From NCBI GenBank assembly GCA_028583605.1, contig CM053327.1, positions 19,393,629-19,457,628 on the forward strand: a stretch of 64,000 nt of DNA, written 5' to 3'. Origin of the DNA: Dastarcus helophoroides (taxonomy: Eukaryota; Arthropoda; Insecta; Coleoptera; Bothrideridae). Position 1 is the first letter of the stretch. Each line of letters begins with the position of its first letter. A model generated the notes under the pieces. It did no database searches. It was not told where the DNA came from and saw only the letters and a program-made list of their open reading frames with translations. The translations under genes and the position numbers were made by a program. This document shows, one piece after another, positions 1 through 10,223 of the stretch.

Positions 1-217
1 CTAATGAATGTCTATCGATCCTCAAAACAAGACTTTCTTTTAAAATCAGGTAGTGTAGGCATAACTTTCCGTATCATATGACGAGAATAACCCTGTATAC
101 AAGTTATAAATTTATTGCAACCATTATGGCAGAAACGAGATATTTATACGAGACAGTAATTTTTAGATGTTACAAATTGTTCAAAATGACCACTATTTTA
201 GTTCAGAATAACTTTTA
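1..217. other. AT-rich sequence left of the Tigger element
   Basis: No gene is supported. A short motif reading ACCCTGTATAC at about 90-100 resembles the ends of dispersed repeats seen elsewhere in the window. The 116-codon open frame that starts here runs across the Tigger terminal repeat and its T-rich iterons, so it is not a plausible gene. Confidence 0.5.
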
Positions 218-231
218 TACAGTCAAACCTG

Positions 232-286
232 TTTTTGTGCGGTCTTTTTTTGTGCGCTTTTTTTTGTGCGATTCTTTTTTTGTGCG
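232..286 (+). repeat. Four subterminal iterons TTTTTGTGCG
   Basis: TTTTTGTGCG occurs at 232-241, 247-256, 261-270 and 277-286, a spacing of 14-16 bp. The first copy overlaps the terminal inverted repeat. A further copy in the same orientation lies near the other end at 2604-2613, and inverted copies occur there too. By analogy with pogo-family subterminal sites, these may be transposase binding sites; that role is inferred. Confidence 0.75.
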
Positions 287-640
287 GTATATGAATATCG
301 ACACATTGAATTTCGCCGAGAGATTAGGTCAATCTGAACTGTGTTGGCATCACTTTTTTTGCTGTCAGTGTGTATGTACACATTGCAACAGCCATTTTCA
401 TACCTATTGCATCAGCCTATTTCATTAGGCATGCTCAATGTTCTTATGCATATATGTATTGCATCAGCCAATTTCAATACATACTGCGCCATCTAATAAC
501 TTCAGTTAATTGCTGACCTTTTAACCATTAAGACAGGATTAATTTTATAGTGAGATTAAAGGTAAATTAATTGTTTTCCCTATTTAGATATAGTTTTTTA
601 TGATTTTTATTTTATTTTTAGTCATAAGTACTCCCTTAAA

Positions 641-2350
641 ATGAATAATCGTAACCAAAAAAAAGTGAAAAGAAAGATAATTACATTAGAAACTAAAATT
701 GCAATATTAAATAGACTAGCAGATGGTGAAGGATCCACAGCTCTTGGTAAAGAATATAAATTAGGTGAATCCACTGTAAGAGCAATACAAAAACGTGCAA
801 GTAGAATAAATGAATCTAAAAATTCTGCAACAAACGAAAGTGGTAAAAGAATATCATATTCTAGAAATATTTTAATAGAGAAAACGGAAAAGGCCCTCAT
901 ATTTTGGATTAACGACTCAACTCGAAAACGAATCCCCATCGACGGAGATTTAATTAAGGAGAAAGCTAAACAATATTTCAATCAGCTGAAGGATTTAGAA
1001 CCGTCTAGTTCCTCATCCCACTTTCAAAACCTGAAATTTTCTGCCAGCAATGGCTGGTTAACTGGATTTTTACGACGACAAGCACTTCACAATGTGAAGG
1101 TACAAGGCGAGGCCGCATCCGCCAATGAAACAGCTGCTAAGAATTATTGCAAAGTCCTAGCCAAAATTATTGATGACGGTGGATATTGCCCAGATCAAGT
1201 ATTTAATGCAGATGAAACTGGGTTATTTTGGAAAAAGATGCCCAGCCGAACGTTCATCGCCAAGTCTGAGAAAGCTGCAAGTGGTTTTAAGGCTGCAAAG
1301 GATCGAATTACATTCCTTCTTTGTAGTAATGCATCTGGTGCAAGAATGTTAAAACCACTTCTTATAAATAAAGCTTTGCACCCACGCGCGCTAAAAGACA
1401 TAAATTTAGCTGAACTTCCAGTGCATTTCTTGACCATTAAAAAGGCATGGGTCACATCAGCTGTTTTTACAACATGGTTCAACGATTGCTTCGTACCAGA
1501 AGTTGAAAAATATATGAGAGAGATGGGTCTTCCTTTTAAAGTGTTGTTAATTGTTGACAATGCACCCGGTCATCCTTGTTTAGAGCATCCTAATGTACAA
1601 GTAGTGTTTTTACCACCCAATACGACTAGCCTTATACAAACATTGGACCAGGGTATAATCGCAACTTTTAAGAAACACTATGTGAAAATAACTTTCAGAT
1701 ACATTTTGGAAAAACTAGAAAACGATGGAATAAGCCTGACTGAAGTATGGAAAAAGTTTTCGATTTTAGACTGCATAAACCACGCCACTGCAGCAATTAC
1801 TCAAATAAAACAACACACTTTAAATTCGTGCTGGAAAGCGGTCTGGCCTAAATGTGTCATTAATAGAAATGTAACCGACAACACGTCCACTTTATCATCA
1901 GATATCATTGTTCTAGCACATTAAATCTGCGGAGAAGGTTTTGACTCTTTCAGCGAAAATGATCTTATTGAAATGATTGAGGACGAAACCGTAAATGATA
2001 GTGACATTATCAATAACTTAACAGATCATGAAGACGGACAAGAAGAACCGGAATCTATTACAGCGGATAAAATATATGCAGGGATCCAGCTTTACAGCAA
2101 ATTGGAAAAGCATTTTCTTAAAATAGATAACAATTCTCAAAGAAGTTTGAAATTCCAAAAAGAGCTTTGATTGTGTATATCTGGCTATCGCGACGTTTAC
2201 AAACAGCTGACCAAACGACCGTCGTCGCAAAAACTTATCACCGACTACATGTTAACAAAAAATAAATCAACTGTAGTATCTTCAAGTGACGAAAGCGATT
2301 ACGAACCAGTTCATCGCAAAAATATGCGCGTTTTGAACTACGACGAGTAG
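641..2350 (+). pseudogene. Tigger/pogo transposase, two in-frame stops
   Basis: The frame opens with ATG at 641 and runs 427 codons to TAA at 1922-1924. It continues in the same frame to TGA at 2168-2170 and again to TAG at 2348-2350, so about 569 codons are broken by two nonsense codons and no frameshift. Residues ~10-55 look like a Psq/CENP-B N-terminal helix-turn-helix (KRKIITLETKIAILNRL), and ~80-150 a CENP-B DNA-binding half. The DDE core is preserved: Asp191 in NADETG, Asp306 in VDNAPGHP and Asp336 in TLDQGI, the spacing expected for Tigger/jerky proteins. The C-terminal acidic tail lies beyond the first stop. The truncated 427-residue protein still holds all three catalytic aspartates. 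It sits inside the element with matching terminal repeats, so it is the element's own transposase rather than a host gene. Confidence 0.88.
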
Positions 2351-2504
2351 TATTGAATTATGTACATTTTGAAAATTTCTCCTTGTTTAAAATTAGAAAT
2401 TAAAATTTTTTTAAATGTTTCAATGTGTAATTTAATTATTTATTTTGTTTGGAAAGCACTTTCTTGCTATTTCGTGAAGCTTTGACATATTTTCTAACTG
2501 AGAC

Positions 2505-2540
2505 TTTTTTTATGCGGTCCCTCTCTACCGCATAAAAAAA
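2505..2540. repeat. 13-bp perfect inverted repeat in the Tigger 3' region
   Basis: Arms at 2505-2517 (seven T then ATGCGG) and 2528-2540 (CCGCAT then seven A) are perfect reverse complements separated by 10 nt. It resembles an internal copy of the terminal-repeat core. Confidence 0.8.
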
Positions 2541-2603
2541 TTTTCTTTAATATGCTGTGAAAAATTATTTCTTATAGCTATTTATGAAGTTTTTGAATAT
2601 TTT

Positions 2604-2649
2604 TTTTTGTGCGGTTTTTTTTCTGCGGTCCCTATCTACCGCACAAAAA
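2604..2649. repeat. 11-bp inverted repeat overlapping the Tigger right end
   Basis: TTTTTGTGCGG at 2604-2614 pairs with CCGCACAAAAA at 2639-2649. The right arm is part of the terminal inverted repeat, so the right end has an internal partner as well as the distant left end. Confidence 0.75.
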
Positions 2650-2663
2650 CAGGTTTGACTGTA

Positions 2664-3935
2664 TAATGTTTTGGATTACTCACTGCATTATTAGTCATAT
2701 AACTTCGAAGGCTATACTTACTTTATTCTTTTTACATACAATTTAGCGGAATAATTTTCTTGACCTGCAGTTAAACACTATGTCCAAACAAATTAATATG
2801 GAGGATATTTGCAGCAAGGTGGATAATGTAAGTGTTTAGTTTGGAAAGGCTTACTAATTTATTTCTATCAGTTTGAGAGTTTAATCGGTTTAAGAGGTCT
2901 TGGGGTTTAGATCAATTTTGATTCAAAGATAACTTCACAAGAACAAAGAACATGCTCCGAATTGAAAGAAGTGATATTTCCTGATAATTTTTGTTATTTG
3001 GACCACTTTTCTTGCTTACAGGTTTATACCACACTACTTCCTTCATCAATTTTTATAACAGAGTACCTTATACATTTGGACTAAAGCAGATTTTTGATAA
3101 GCTTACTAAAGCATTAACAATCAAAACAACAAAATAGTAGAGAAATTCCGGATAAAGTACAAAGCTCGGAGATGTCGACTATCCGATTAAACTCTTCTAA
3201 GCAGACGCTATTGTTTATTTAACCTTATCGAAAGAGGAAACGAACTAACATCGATTCTGGCCCTTCCCCACGTTATTAATTGCCTCGTTAAGAGGATTTG
3301 CTCCTGCTGTCCCTGTATTTGCTGTGTAATTACTATTACTACTTTAAATCTCAACTGTATCCTGGGTTTCGCCTATGATTTACCGTCGACGTAACTTTGC
3401 ACATAAATTAAATTTTATCTAGATAAGTTGTGGTTTTCATATGTTGTGTCGTTCTAAAGGCGCTCATACATTTTAACACTATCATGATAAGCTAAACGTA
3501 TGGATGTCATTATATTATGTTACAAAAAGGCCTCCTTTCTTAATACGGTGTAGACATTTTCACACTAATAAAATAAGATGGAGCCAGATCAAGGCAATAA
3601 CACATGGAACATTTCCTGTACAGGACTTTTCACTTTATAATATCAGTTTATCAAGAAATAATCTAGTATGTGTAATAAATGAAGCTCGAATTTTGCTGCT
3701 CTTTTCTACGGCTTAAAGAAAATAAATTAATTTTGGATAAGCTGTTATAAATCAAAAGCGAAAACAGTAACCTTAAACATTTTGCACAAAAAATTTGACC
3801 ATATTTTATTAACCAAACTACCTTTCATTTTCGACTGGAGACCTTCTTCGGCTTCGACTGCGTAAAAAATGTCTAGATCTCTACACTACAACAATAAAAT
3901 GTTAATAAAACCATAGGTGCATACCAAGTTAGTTT
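2664..3935. other. Intron-like AT-rich sequence
   Basis: No open frame, RNA gene or element end was recognised. A less AT-rich stretch at about 3,170-3,400 has no coding character that I can see. Confidence 0.4.
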
Positions 3936-3999
3936 TATGCAGTTAAACTTTCAGAAAAAAGCAGAATGTTTGTCTTCAAGCTCAACCTGTAGTGATGCA

Positions 4000-4170
4000 C
4001 AAAGCTAGATTTCTTGTCTTGCTATCTAATTTCTCGTCTTGTCTTGCTGAGCAAGACAAGAAGTTGTTTTACTTTCTGTCTTGCTATTTTGTTCCTGGTT
4101 TGATTCTTTTCTTGCTAGTTTTTCTTGTTCTTGCTAGCTTATTTGTTTTCCTCATGAGCAACAGCAAAAC
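4000..4170. repeat. CTTG-rich low-complexity tract with 11-bp palindrome
   Basis: The tract is dominated by CTTGTCTTGCT and TCTTG repeats. Inside it, CTTGTCTTGCT (4038-4048) and AGCAAGACAAG (4050-4060) form a perfect 11-bp inverted repeat with a 1-nt spacer. It may be a remnant of a non-autonomous element, but the ends were not defined. Confidence 0.5.
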
Positions 4171-4369
4171 AAATACAGAATTTATTGCTACAGAAACAAT
4201 TTGAAAAGTACATCAATTAGTTCACATTTTCAACCCTTACTTTGTGGAATTCTCTAATATTTATAACTATTAAACTTTATCTAATATCAAAAAGCAACAT
4301 ATATTAAAAATTCCACAATGTTTCGATAAATATTTGTTAACACCGAACCAGGTTTCGCATTACTGCATC

Positions 4370-4985
4370 ATAGGCGGTTATACCAGCAATTTATTTAGCC
4401 GTTGTTATGCTAACAAGCTCCATGGATCACAGACTTCTACGAATATTCCATCTAATCCGAATTCTCGTCCATAGCTTCAATTAGAGTGTGTTCAGAATAT
4501 CTAGCTGCTCGTTCATAAGTGTAAATTGACTAGATTGTAAATATTTATGGATTTCTATGGCTTCCAAGAAATTAAGCGTTTTGGTATTATTGCAAATATG
4601 CAATACCTTTACTCTGTTCGCGAATGTAAGTTAATGTTGTCTCCCTAATAGATGCTTTGCAAAATTTGATCTTTTTTCTGGATGTTTATTTCTGAAGGCA
4701 GCAAGATGCTTCGCTGCACCTAATGTCAAACATCACGTTATTTTCACACGAGGTACAGCGAATATCTTGCTGCCTTCAGAAATAAACATCCAGGAAGATC
4801 AAATTTTGCAAACCATCTATTGGGAACATAACATTAACTTTCGTGCGCGAACACAGTAAAAGTATTACATATTTGCAATAATACCAAAAAACTTAATTTC
4901 TTGGAAGCCATAGAAATGCACAAATATTTACAATCTACTCAATTTACCGTTATGAACGATCAGCTTAATCTTTTGAACATACCAT
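4370..4985. mobile_element. Penelope-like element tail duplicated head to head
   Basis: From about 4,489 to 4,985 the sequence is a near-complete inverted repeat. Arms of ~240 bp face each other across a loop of about 11 nt near 4,731-4,741. The right arm read on the plus strand, and the left arm on the minus strand, both encode the end of a PLE GIY-YIG endonuclease. The left arm continues outward (4,370-4,484) into a 3' flank that is also found alone at 56,030-56,146. Inverted partial copies are a known arrangement for PLEs. The arms differ by point changes and a few small indels. Confidence 0.75.
4755..4985 (+). pseudogene. PLE GIY-YIG endonuclease C-terminal fragment
   Basis: One plus-strand frame, interrupted by stops, reads segments such as RNKHPGRSNFANHLLG, VLHICNNTKKLNFLEAIEMH and VMNDQLNLLN. 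These match the conserved end of the PLE endonuclease (histidine of the SNFAxHL block, then a glutamate in LNFLEAIE, then NDQLN). The mirror copy on the minus strand (4,489-4,730) carries the same region. Neither can make a protein. The assignment is from memory of the family pattern. Confidence 0.65.
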
Positions 4986-5084
4986 GTATCTCAAAAACGA
5001 GGCGTAACATGATCGTGAAGTGTTCATTGCCTAAATACTGCACCTAATAGCAATCAATCATAGCTATCTGTTTCATGGGTGCCG

Positions 5085-5510
5085 ATACCGTTTTTAAAAT
5101 GAAAAGAAAAACTTTTTGTTAAATTCATTTTTCTCAAAAACGAAAGCGAATTACTACCCTTTTACATTGTCCGTAAAAGGAATTTGACCTACAATATGTA
5201 TAAAAGTTATAAGGATTTCAGATTGCTAAGTTTAATTTTTTTCTATTAAACTACGTTTTTTCCTAGTGAAATTTAAACTATTTGCAAGATCAGTAAGGTT
5301 CCATTCTGATAAATTTCAAATCGATAGATACAAGAATGGCAAAAATCGATTAAGAATTGCGACTTGTAGCGTGGTAACATACGTACACACAGACTGACAG
5401 TTGTTTTTCTTTGGGTCTAGTGAAAGCTCTCCTTTATCCAAAAAGCTATATTACAACTGATTCGGTGCAAAATTATCTGAGATATAATTGGTTTTATGAC
5501 AAAAAATTGT
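5085..5510. repeat. Dispersed repeat, copy 1 (partner at 39.2 kb)
   Basis: This block aligns with 39,160-39,590 in the same orientation. Shared segments include GACCTACAATATGTATAAAA, ACACAGACTGACAG and AAAGCTATATTACAACTGATT in the same order and spacing. A further match between about 3,940-3,990 and 38,692-38,740 suggests the original unit was longer and that copy 1 was interrupted by the PLE palindrome. No coding capacity is seen and the family is not recognised. Confidence 0.7.
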
Positions 5511-5884
5511 GTTCTTTGGCATTTTTTGATAATAGAGCCGACCCCAACTGACGACCGTGGTGTGCAACAAAGAGAGAAGTTCTAATAGACTTCCTTATTT
5601 CGTCATCAAAGCAGAGCCGTAACTACTGCCCAGAAATACAACATTTTCATGATAGTTTTCTTTTATAATTTAGGTAATAAGAAGAGATTTTCAGAAGGGG
5701 TAAAAATGAGGTCAAATGGAAAGTTGAAATTAGCAGAAATTAAAATTAACAATGCATTTATAACAAAAAAATTGTGTAAATAATCCTTATAAGAAAATTT
5801 TTTTTTGGTCAATTTTAACAATTCAACATTTACGGGGCAAAGGACGTGAAATGGAGTGAGGTTATTATCGAACAATAAAAGGAA

Positions 5885-5961
5885 GAGGATTGCACTGTGT
5901 CAAAGAAGTACTAAAAGTGTTTGAGGTTTCGTCCACCATTGCAGCGAATTTCTTCAACAGC
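5885..5961 (-). repeat. Remnant of PLE terminal repeat with decayed hammerhead
   Basis: This aligns with the PLE terminal repeat at 47,790-47,870 (TGTCAAAGAA, then TACTAAAAGT, then the GTTTCG box and CTTCTTCA). On the minus strand the GGACGAAAC box is kept, but the core reads TTGAAGA instead of CTGAAGA and the cleavage triplet reads CTC instead of GTC. A ribozyme here would be inactive. Confidence 0.6.
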
Positions 5962-6639
5962 TAAAGAAAAAAGAAAATTGTTGGTAAAACCAAAAGTGCA
6001 TAGCACGAGAATTGGTTTTACAGTTTTACAGACAAGATAAAATACTAAGAGTTTTACCTCTGATATGGTTGACATACTGAGTTACCGTGCTCAGACGTCT
6101 GTCTTGAATTTGGTTTTATATTTTTTCTTGTATGTTTCTGCTATATGTGACAATTTTTTTCTTTTAACAGTACTTTGACACCGTCCAATTGCGAAAGAAA
6201 GTTGTTAGGTTTCAGGAATATACAAATGATTCTGGAACTCATAACTAATTTATCAGGTGAGCAGTAAATCTTTTGCATCTTGCTATAACAAAAGCGTTAC
6301 TCAGTTAATTTTCTTATTGCATTTTAAATACTCAATTCAATATATTTCGTCAGAGATTCAAATGATTACACTGGGGAATAGCAATTTAATTGCCTTAGAT
6401 CTGTGGCTTCTTTTCGATTAATTTTGGCCCCTAAATACAAAAATGACCTTAGTTTCTGTATATCGCGTCAAATTTTTAATGAACAGGATGCCCTGTCCTT
6501 GTCTCAAAAGTCATATCAAATGCGTATATAAAGAAAAATAAAGGTAAAAATTACAATATAGTATTCACAAATAATAATTTGATTCATGCAAAGGCTAGAT
6601 ATTACTGTAAAAATTGATAAACAAATTTTGTGCCCTGAA

Positions 6640-6722
6640 ACCAAGAAAGATTAAAAAACACAAGAACAGTTGCTCTAACGCGTTTCGATAGCCAAGTTAT
6701 CCTCTTCGGAGAAAGACTCTCT
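6640..6722 (-). repeat. Second PLE-type terminal fragment with hammerhead-like layout
   Basis: On the minus strand, CCGAAGA is followed by a GATA/TATC hairpin and then CGAAACGCGTTAG. This order (core, hairpin, GAAAC) is that of PLE terminal repeats, but the sequence is a different subfamily from the 47.8-kb copy. The first core position that should be U is C, and no GUC triplet follows GAAAC, so activity is doubtful. Confidence 0.4.
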
Positions 6723-6889
6723 GTTTGTTTGTGTTTATACAAATAGTAAAGTTTTTTTTACAAAACGTTAAACATATTAAGATAAATATTTTAGAGTTTC
6801 AATTTTAGTACTTTTTGTATGGACATTGGACATATTCGTCTGATGATTGATGCTCCAATAATAGTAAACTTCATTGCATATTTACCTTT

Positions 6890-7590
6890 GTAGCCCATCT
6901 GCCTTGATACCGTGCCACCATGCATTTCAAATTTTGATATAATCGCTAAACTTGCTCATCACTGCACCTAGATTTTTCAGTAAGTCAGGAAGGTGACTGT
7001 ATAAAAAATGCAATATGATCCTTAAGTTGCAACTAGGCATTTTAAAGCTCTTTAAGCATTGCTGGACAATATTACTGAGCTCGTGTATTTCTAGTAAAGT
7101 TCCTGACAATGTTTTTGAATATCAACGAATCATTCTTTTCAAATTCTGTCATTGTTGCGATGAAAGGTTCGTTTTTAGCGAGCAACGAATCTGTGAACCA
7201 TCAAACACACTGGCCTTTATCTTTTTGAATGACACCCTAGGAAATGCCATAATAGATACTTGAAGCAATCTGCTTCCATTGACATAAATTTAATAAATTA
7301 ATTCATGATGCCCAGTTTTCTGGTTCAAGGTTCCTTCGGTCGACAAGTTGCTGGTACAGAATGTTTGAATCACTAGATTTCAGTTTACATCTTGGTAGTA
7401 AATTCCACTGCTCCCAATGGGTTTCACGAGATCTGTTGTTCCACATACACAAAAAACAAGGATCCTTAATATATCCACGTTGTTGGCCAAGGAAAAAGCA
7501 GAAAATTTACTATAGATGATCCATTGGTGCATGTGATATTGTGACAAGTTAATAACTCTCTTTATGCCTTCATATTGTTCACGCAAACAA
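6890..7590 (-). pseudogene. Decayed TE-associated protein of unclassified insect family
   Basis: Minus-strand frames, broken by many stops, recall an uncharacterised protein family repeatedly found in insect genomes as repetitive loci. That family has a block like CNMSLKIHFLHSHLD followed by NLGAVSDE; here I read CNLRIILHFLYSHLPDLLKN then LGAV (about 6,970-7,045). It also has an upstream block with QWxICGDLKV, matched weakly by HQWIIYSKFSAFS (about 7,490-7,540). Both blocks occur in the right order and strand. No catalytic role is known to me. The identification is tentative because the copy is old. Confidence 0.4.
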
Positions 7591-7814
7591 AGTGGTCTGT
7601 TAGGAACTCGCCAAATAAATTTTTATTATGGAGGGGAACACACTTTAATCTTAGCTTTAAGTTATCGATTAAAAATCAAAATTAGTTACGTTTTATGGTT
7701 AAATTTTCAACATTTCTATTAAATCATGTACATTTTGGCAATACACAATTTTATTATCACTAAAGAAACTTTGAAAATATCGCACTGACTCTTGATGAAA
7801 ATTATGATACCTAT

Positions 7815-8141
7815 TGTAACAAAATGTACTTATAAAATTTAGATAGAAATTTAGTTAGAAATTTTCTAAAAAATTTGATAAGGGAAAGCGGCCGCGATAA
7901 TGAATCAAACGGCAGATAAGCATTCCAGAAATTTTGGCAAACGATAAGTCTTACCTGCTTGTTCCCGAAGCGGGCCCTATATAAGGCGGTCGGATTTTCC
8001 GCAGTTAGTTAGAAGTCAATGAATAAGTCAATTAATTAAACAGTGTTAGTGAATTACAATTGTACTGTTCCGAGTTCAGTTTGGATATAAAGTGGTTACA
8101 ATTCACCAAGTGTTAATCATTCGAACCGATCACGCGCAACA
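7815..8141 (+). mobile_element. Solo LTR, Ty3/Gypsy-like
   Basis: The 327-bp block starts TGTAACAAAATG and ends CGCGCAACA, so it has TG...CA ends. It is flanked by the 4-bp duplication CTAT at 7811-7814 and 8142-8145. It contains a TATA box and a CAGT-type initiator, as expected of an LTR promoter. No primer-binding site or internal region follows and no second copy is in the window, so it is a solo LTR left by recombination. It is more GC-rich than its surroundings. Its orientation is set by the TATA-to-initiator order. Assignment to Ty3/Gypsy rests on the duplication length and general style. Confidence 0.8.
7978..8008 (+). promoter_or_regulatory. LTR promoter: TATA box and initiator
   Basis: CTATATAAGG (7978-7987) is followed about 22 bp later by CAGTTAG (8002-8008), a match to the arthropod initiator TCAGT class with one mismatch at the first base. 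It lies inside the solo LTR and would fire on the plus strand, antisense to the DIP exon. Confidence 0.6.
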
Positions 8142-8145
8142 CTAT

Positions 8146-10221
8146 ATATGATGTAGAGAAAAATCTAGACGTGATACAAGAAAACTAACTGCACAGCATG
8201 CCTGCTTAACTTCAAAAGAACTTAGAAATCGAACTCAACAGTTTCCCTGTGTTATTAGCCTAAAATTTGCTAGAGGTTTATTTTGAAAATTGTAATTTTC
8301 ATCGTCAGATAGTAATGATCACTTTTTCACCTGACGATAGCATAACATGATGTGGACCAATCATCATAAATAACAATCACTTCATCTTGGAATTGTTATC
8401 AAAATAAATGTTAAATGTTTTAATCTGGTGATAAATACAATTATGACACTTCCTCGTATTACTATCCAGGATCAATTGTAAAGTTGTAAATACGATTAAA
8501 AAGTGGTTTATATGATGTATTTAGAAGTACAAAATCGTAAAGTTGCAACTATAGTCTGTATAAACCACGGAATAGCAATTAATGTAAATGGTAATTGCGT
8601 GCGTGCCATATTTGTTTTAAAAATATTATGGTAATGCAAAACTTTACACGCATCTTAACTTGAAATCGTGATGTTTTCTAGTTAGAATTGTATATCATGG
8701 AGACGTTTATGTATTTGTGCACTGTGATATTTCATTGCATACATGTTGCAGTTTAGATTGCAGAAAAATATATTAATACTTATTAATTTTATATTAATGA
8801 CATCTGCAAATACTTGATCCACTGTAGGATTGCACTTGCGTCAAGAATGCGCAGTGATATAAAATACACGTGCATTAAACTAATATTGCTGTTGTTTAAC
8901 AATAAGACTTTCTGAGATGTTTACGAAAGATACTTTTAACCAAAATGTGGGTAAAAGCTACTTTTTAGCCTTTTCAAAGAGGTTTTAAGGAAAAGAAGTA
9001 AAAAGAACTCTCTTTCATATTTTCTAAATTTTGATTCAACCATTTGGTACCTGTCGCACTCAAGATGACTTTCAGCTTTTTCTTAATTTCCATTTAACTT
9101 CCCGAAACTAATCCCCAATATTAAAATTTATTTTTTGAGGTTCACATTTGTGCAGCAGTTATTTAATATACGTGTTCAAAATTTTCAATTATCTTCTTTA
9201 AATAGTAACCAGAATGGACAGACCGATTCCATAAAAAATTGTTTCGGTTTGCCAATTTGCATATAGAATACTAAAAATGACGAAAGTACTAAATCTAATT
9301 TAATAAATTTGGCCTTTGTAGTTTATAAAATAAAACAAAAACAAAATATGGTAATTTAGTAAATAGCTACATTCAATGTAGTAGAGGTGAGAGTTGTTAT
9401 TAAGAAGTTTATTAGATAAGCTCAATAGAAACCATTTTCACATTATGAGTGAATTAGATTTCAATTGAAGAAGGATTAATTTACAGCCATTTCTGGATAA
9501 CACGTTCCTCAAGAAAAGTTAAGCGTAAATTTCAACCTAATATTTATTAACAAAAAGAAAGCTACATTCCAAGTTGGACTACTTCATATTTAAAGAGCTA
9601 AAGTGGCGAAAAATTTTCCTAAAAGTAATTAAAAATTTTATGCGGCCGCCTAAGAGATATTTTTAAGTTTACTATCCTGCGAAACTTGTAGACTTATTTC
9701 AATTAGAGCGACTTACTTCCGGCTAACTGAATTCTCGAGATAAAAGTCTTTAAACATTCTTGAAAAATTATTTACTAACATTTTTAATAAATTAAAGAAT
9801 GCTGAAGTTAATTTAGGGAAAGTGTAGTATGTTTTATTTAGTGAAATTTTAAATAAAATATTTAATATATATTTGGACTTGAAAGTTAATTTAACTCTTT
9901 CAACACTCAGGGTATTACTGGTGCTGAAATTTCCTTTAACAGATAATTGAATTGATGAATTGGTGTAAATGTTTTAATATACTGTTATCTTTGGAATAAC
10001 TTGGTTCGTCGTAACTTCGGTTTATTTAAGGTGAAATAAAACCTAATTATTTTATTTAGAGAATGAACTTTAGCCACTAATTATCCTACCAAGTGGTTTG
10101 TGTCTATAGTCGACATACAAGTAACTTCAAGACTGTTAAAAACCTGGCTAAAAATCAAATGTAACGGTAGCTATACGAACATGTTATGCCGCATATTCTA
10201 TTGTCCATCGAATAAACTAAT
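8146..10221. other. Intron-like AT-rich sequence
   Basis: I see no open frame, RNA gene or element end in this stretch. Confidence 0.4.
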
Positions 10222-10223
10222 TA

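Larger units (their letters stand above)
220..2661 (+). mobile_element. Tigger/pogo-type DNA transposon, complete ends
   Basis: The ends are a perfect 24-bp terminal inverted repeat beginning CAGTCAAACCTG (220-243 and 2638-2661). Each end is followed by TA, at 218-219 and 2662-2663, which is the TA target duplication expected of the Tc1/mariner/pogo superfamily. The total length is 2,442 bp. The interior carries one transposase frame on the plus strand and subterminal T-runs ending in GTGCG that repeat near both ends. Because both ends and the duplication are intact, this looks like a relatively recent, full-length copy. It could be bound by transposase supplied elsewhere, but its own gene is broken. 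Confidence 0.9.

Noticed and set aside
78..428. 116-codon open frame
   Set aside because: It crosses the Tigger terminal repeat and encodes repetitive FFVRFF-like peptide from the T-rich iterons.
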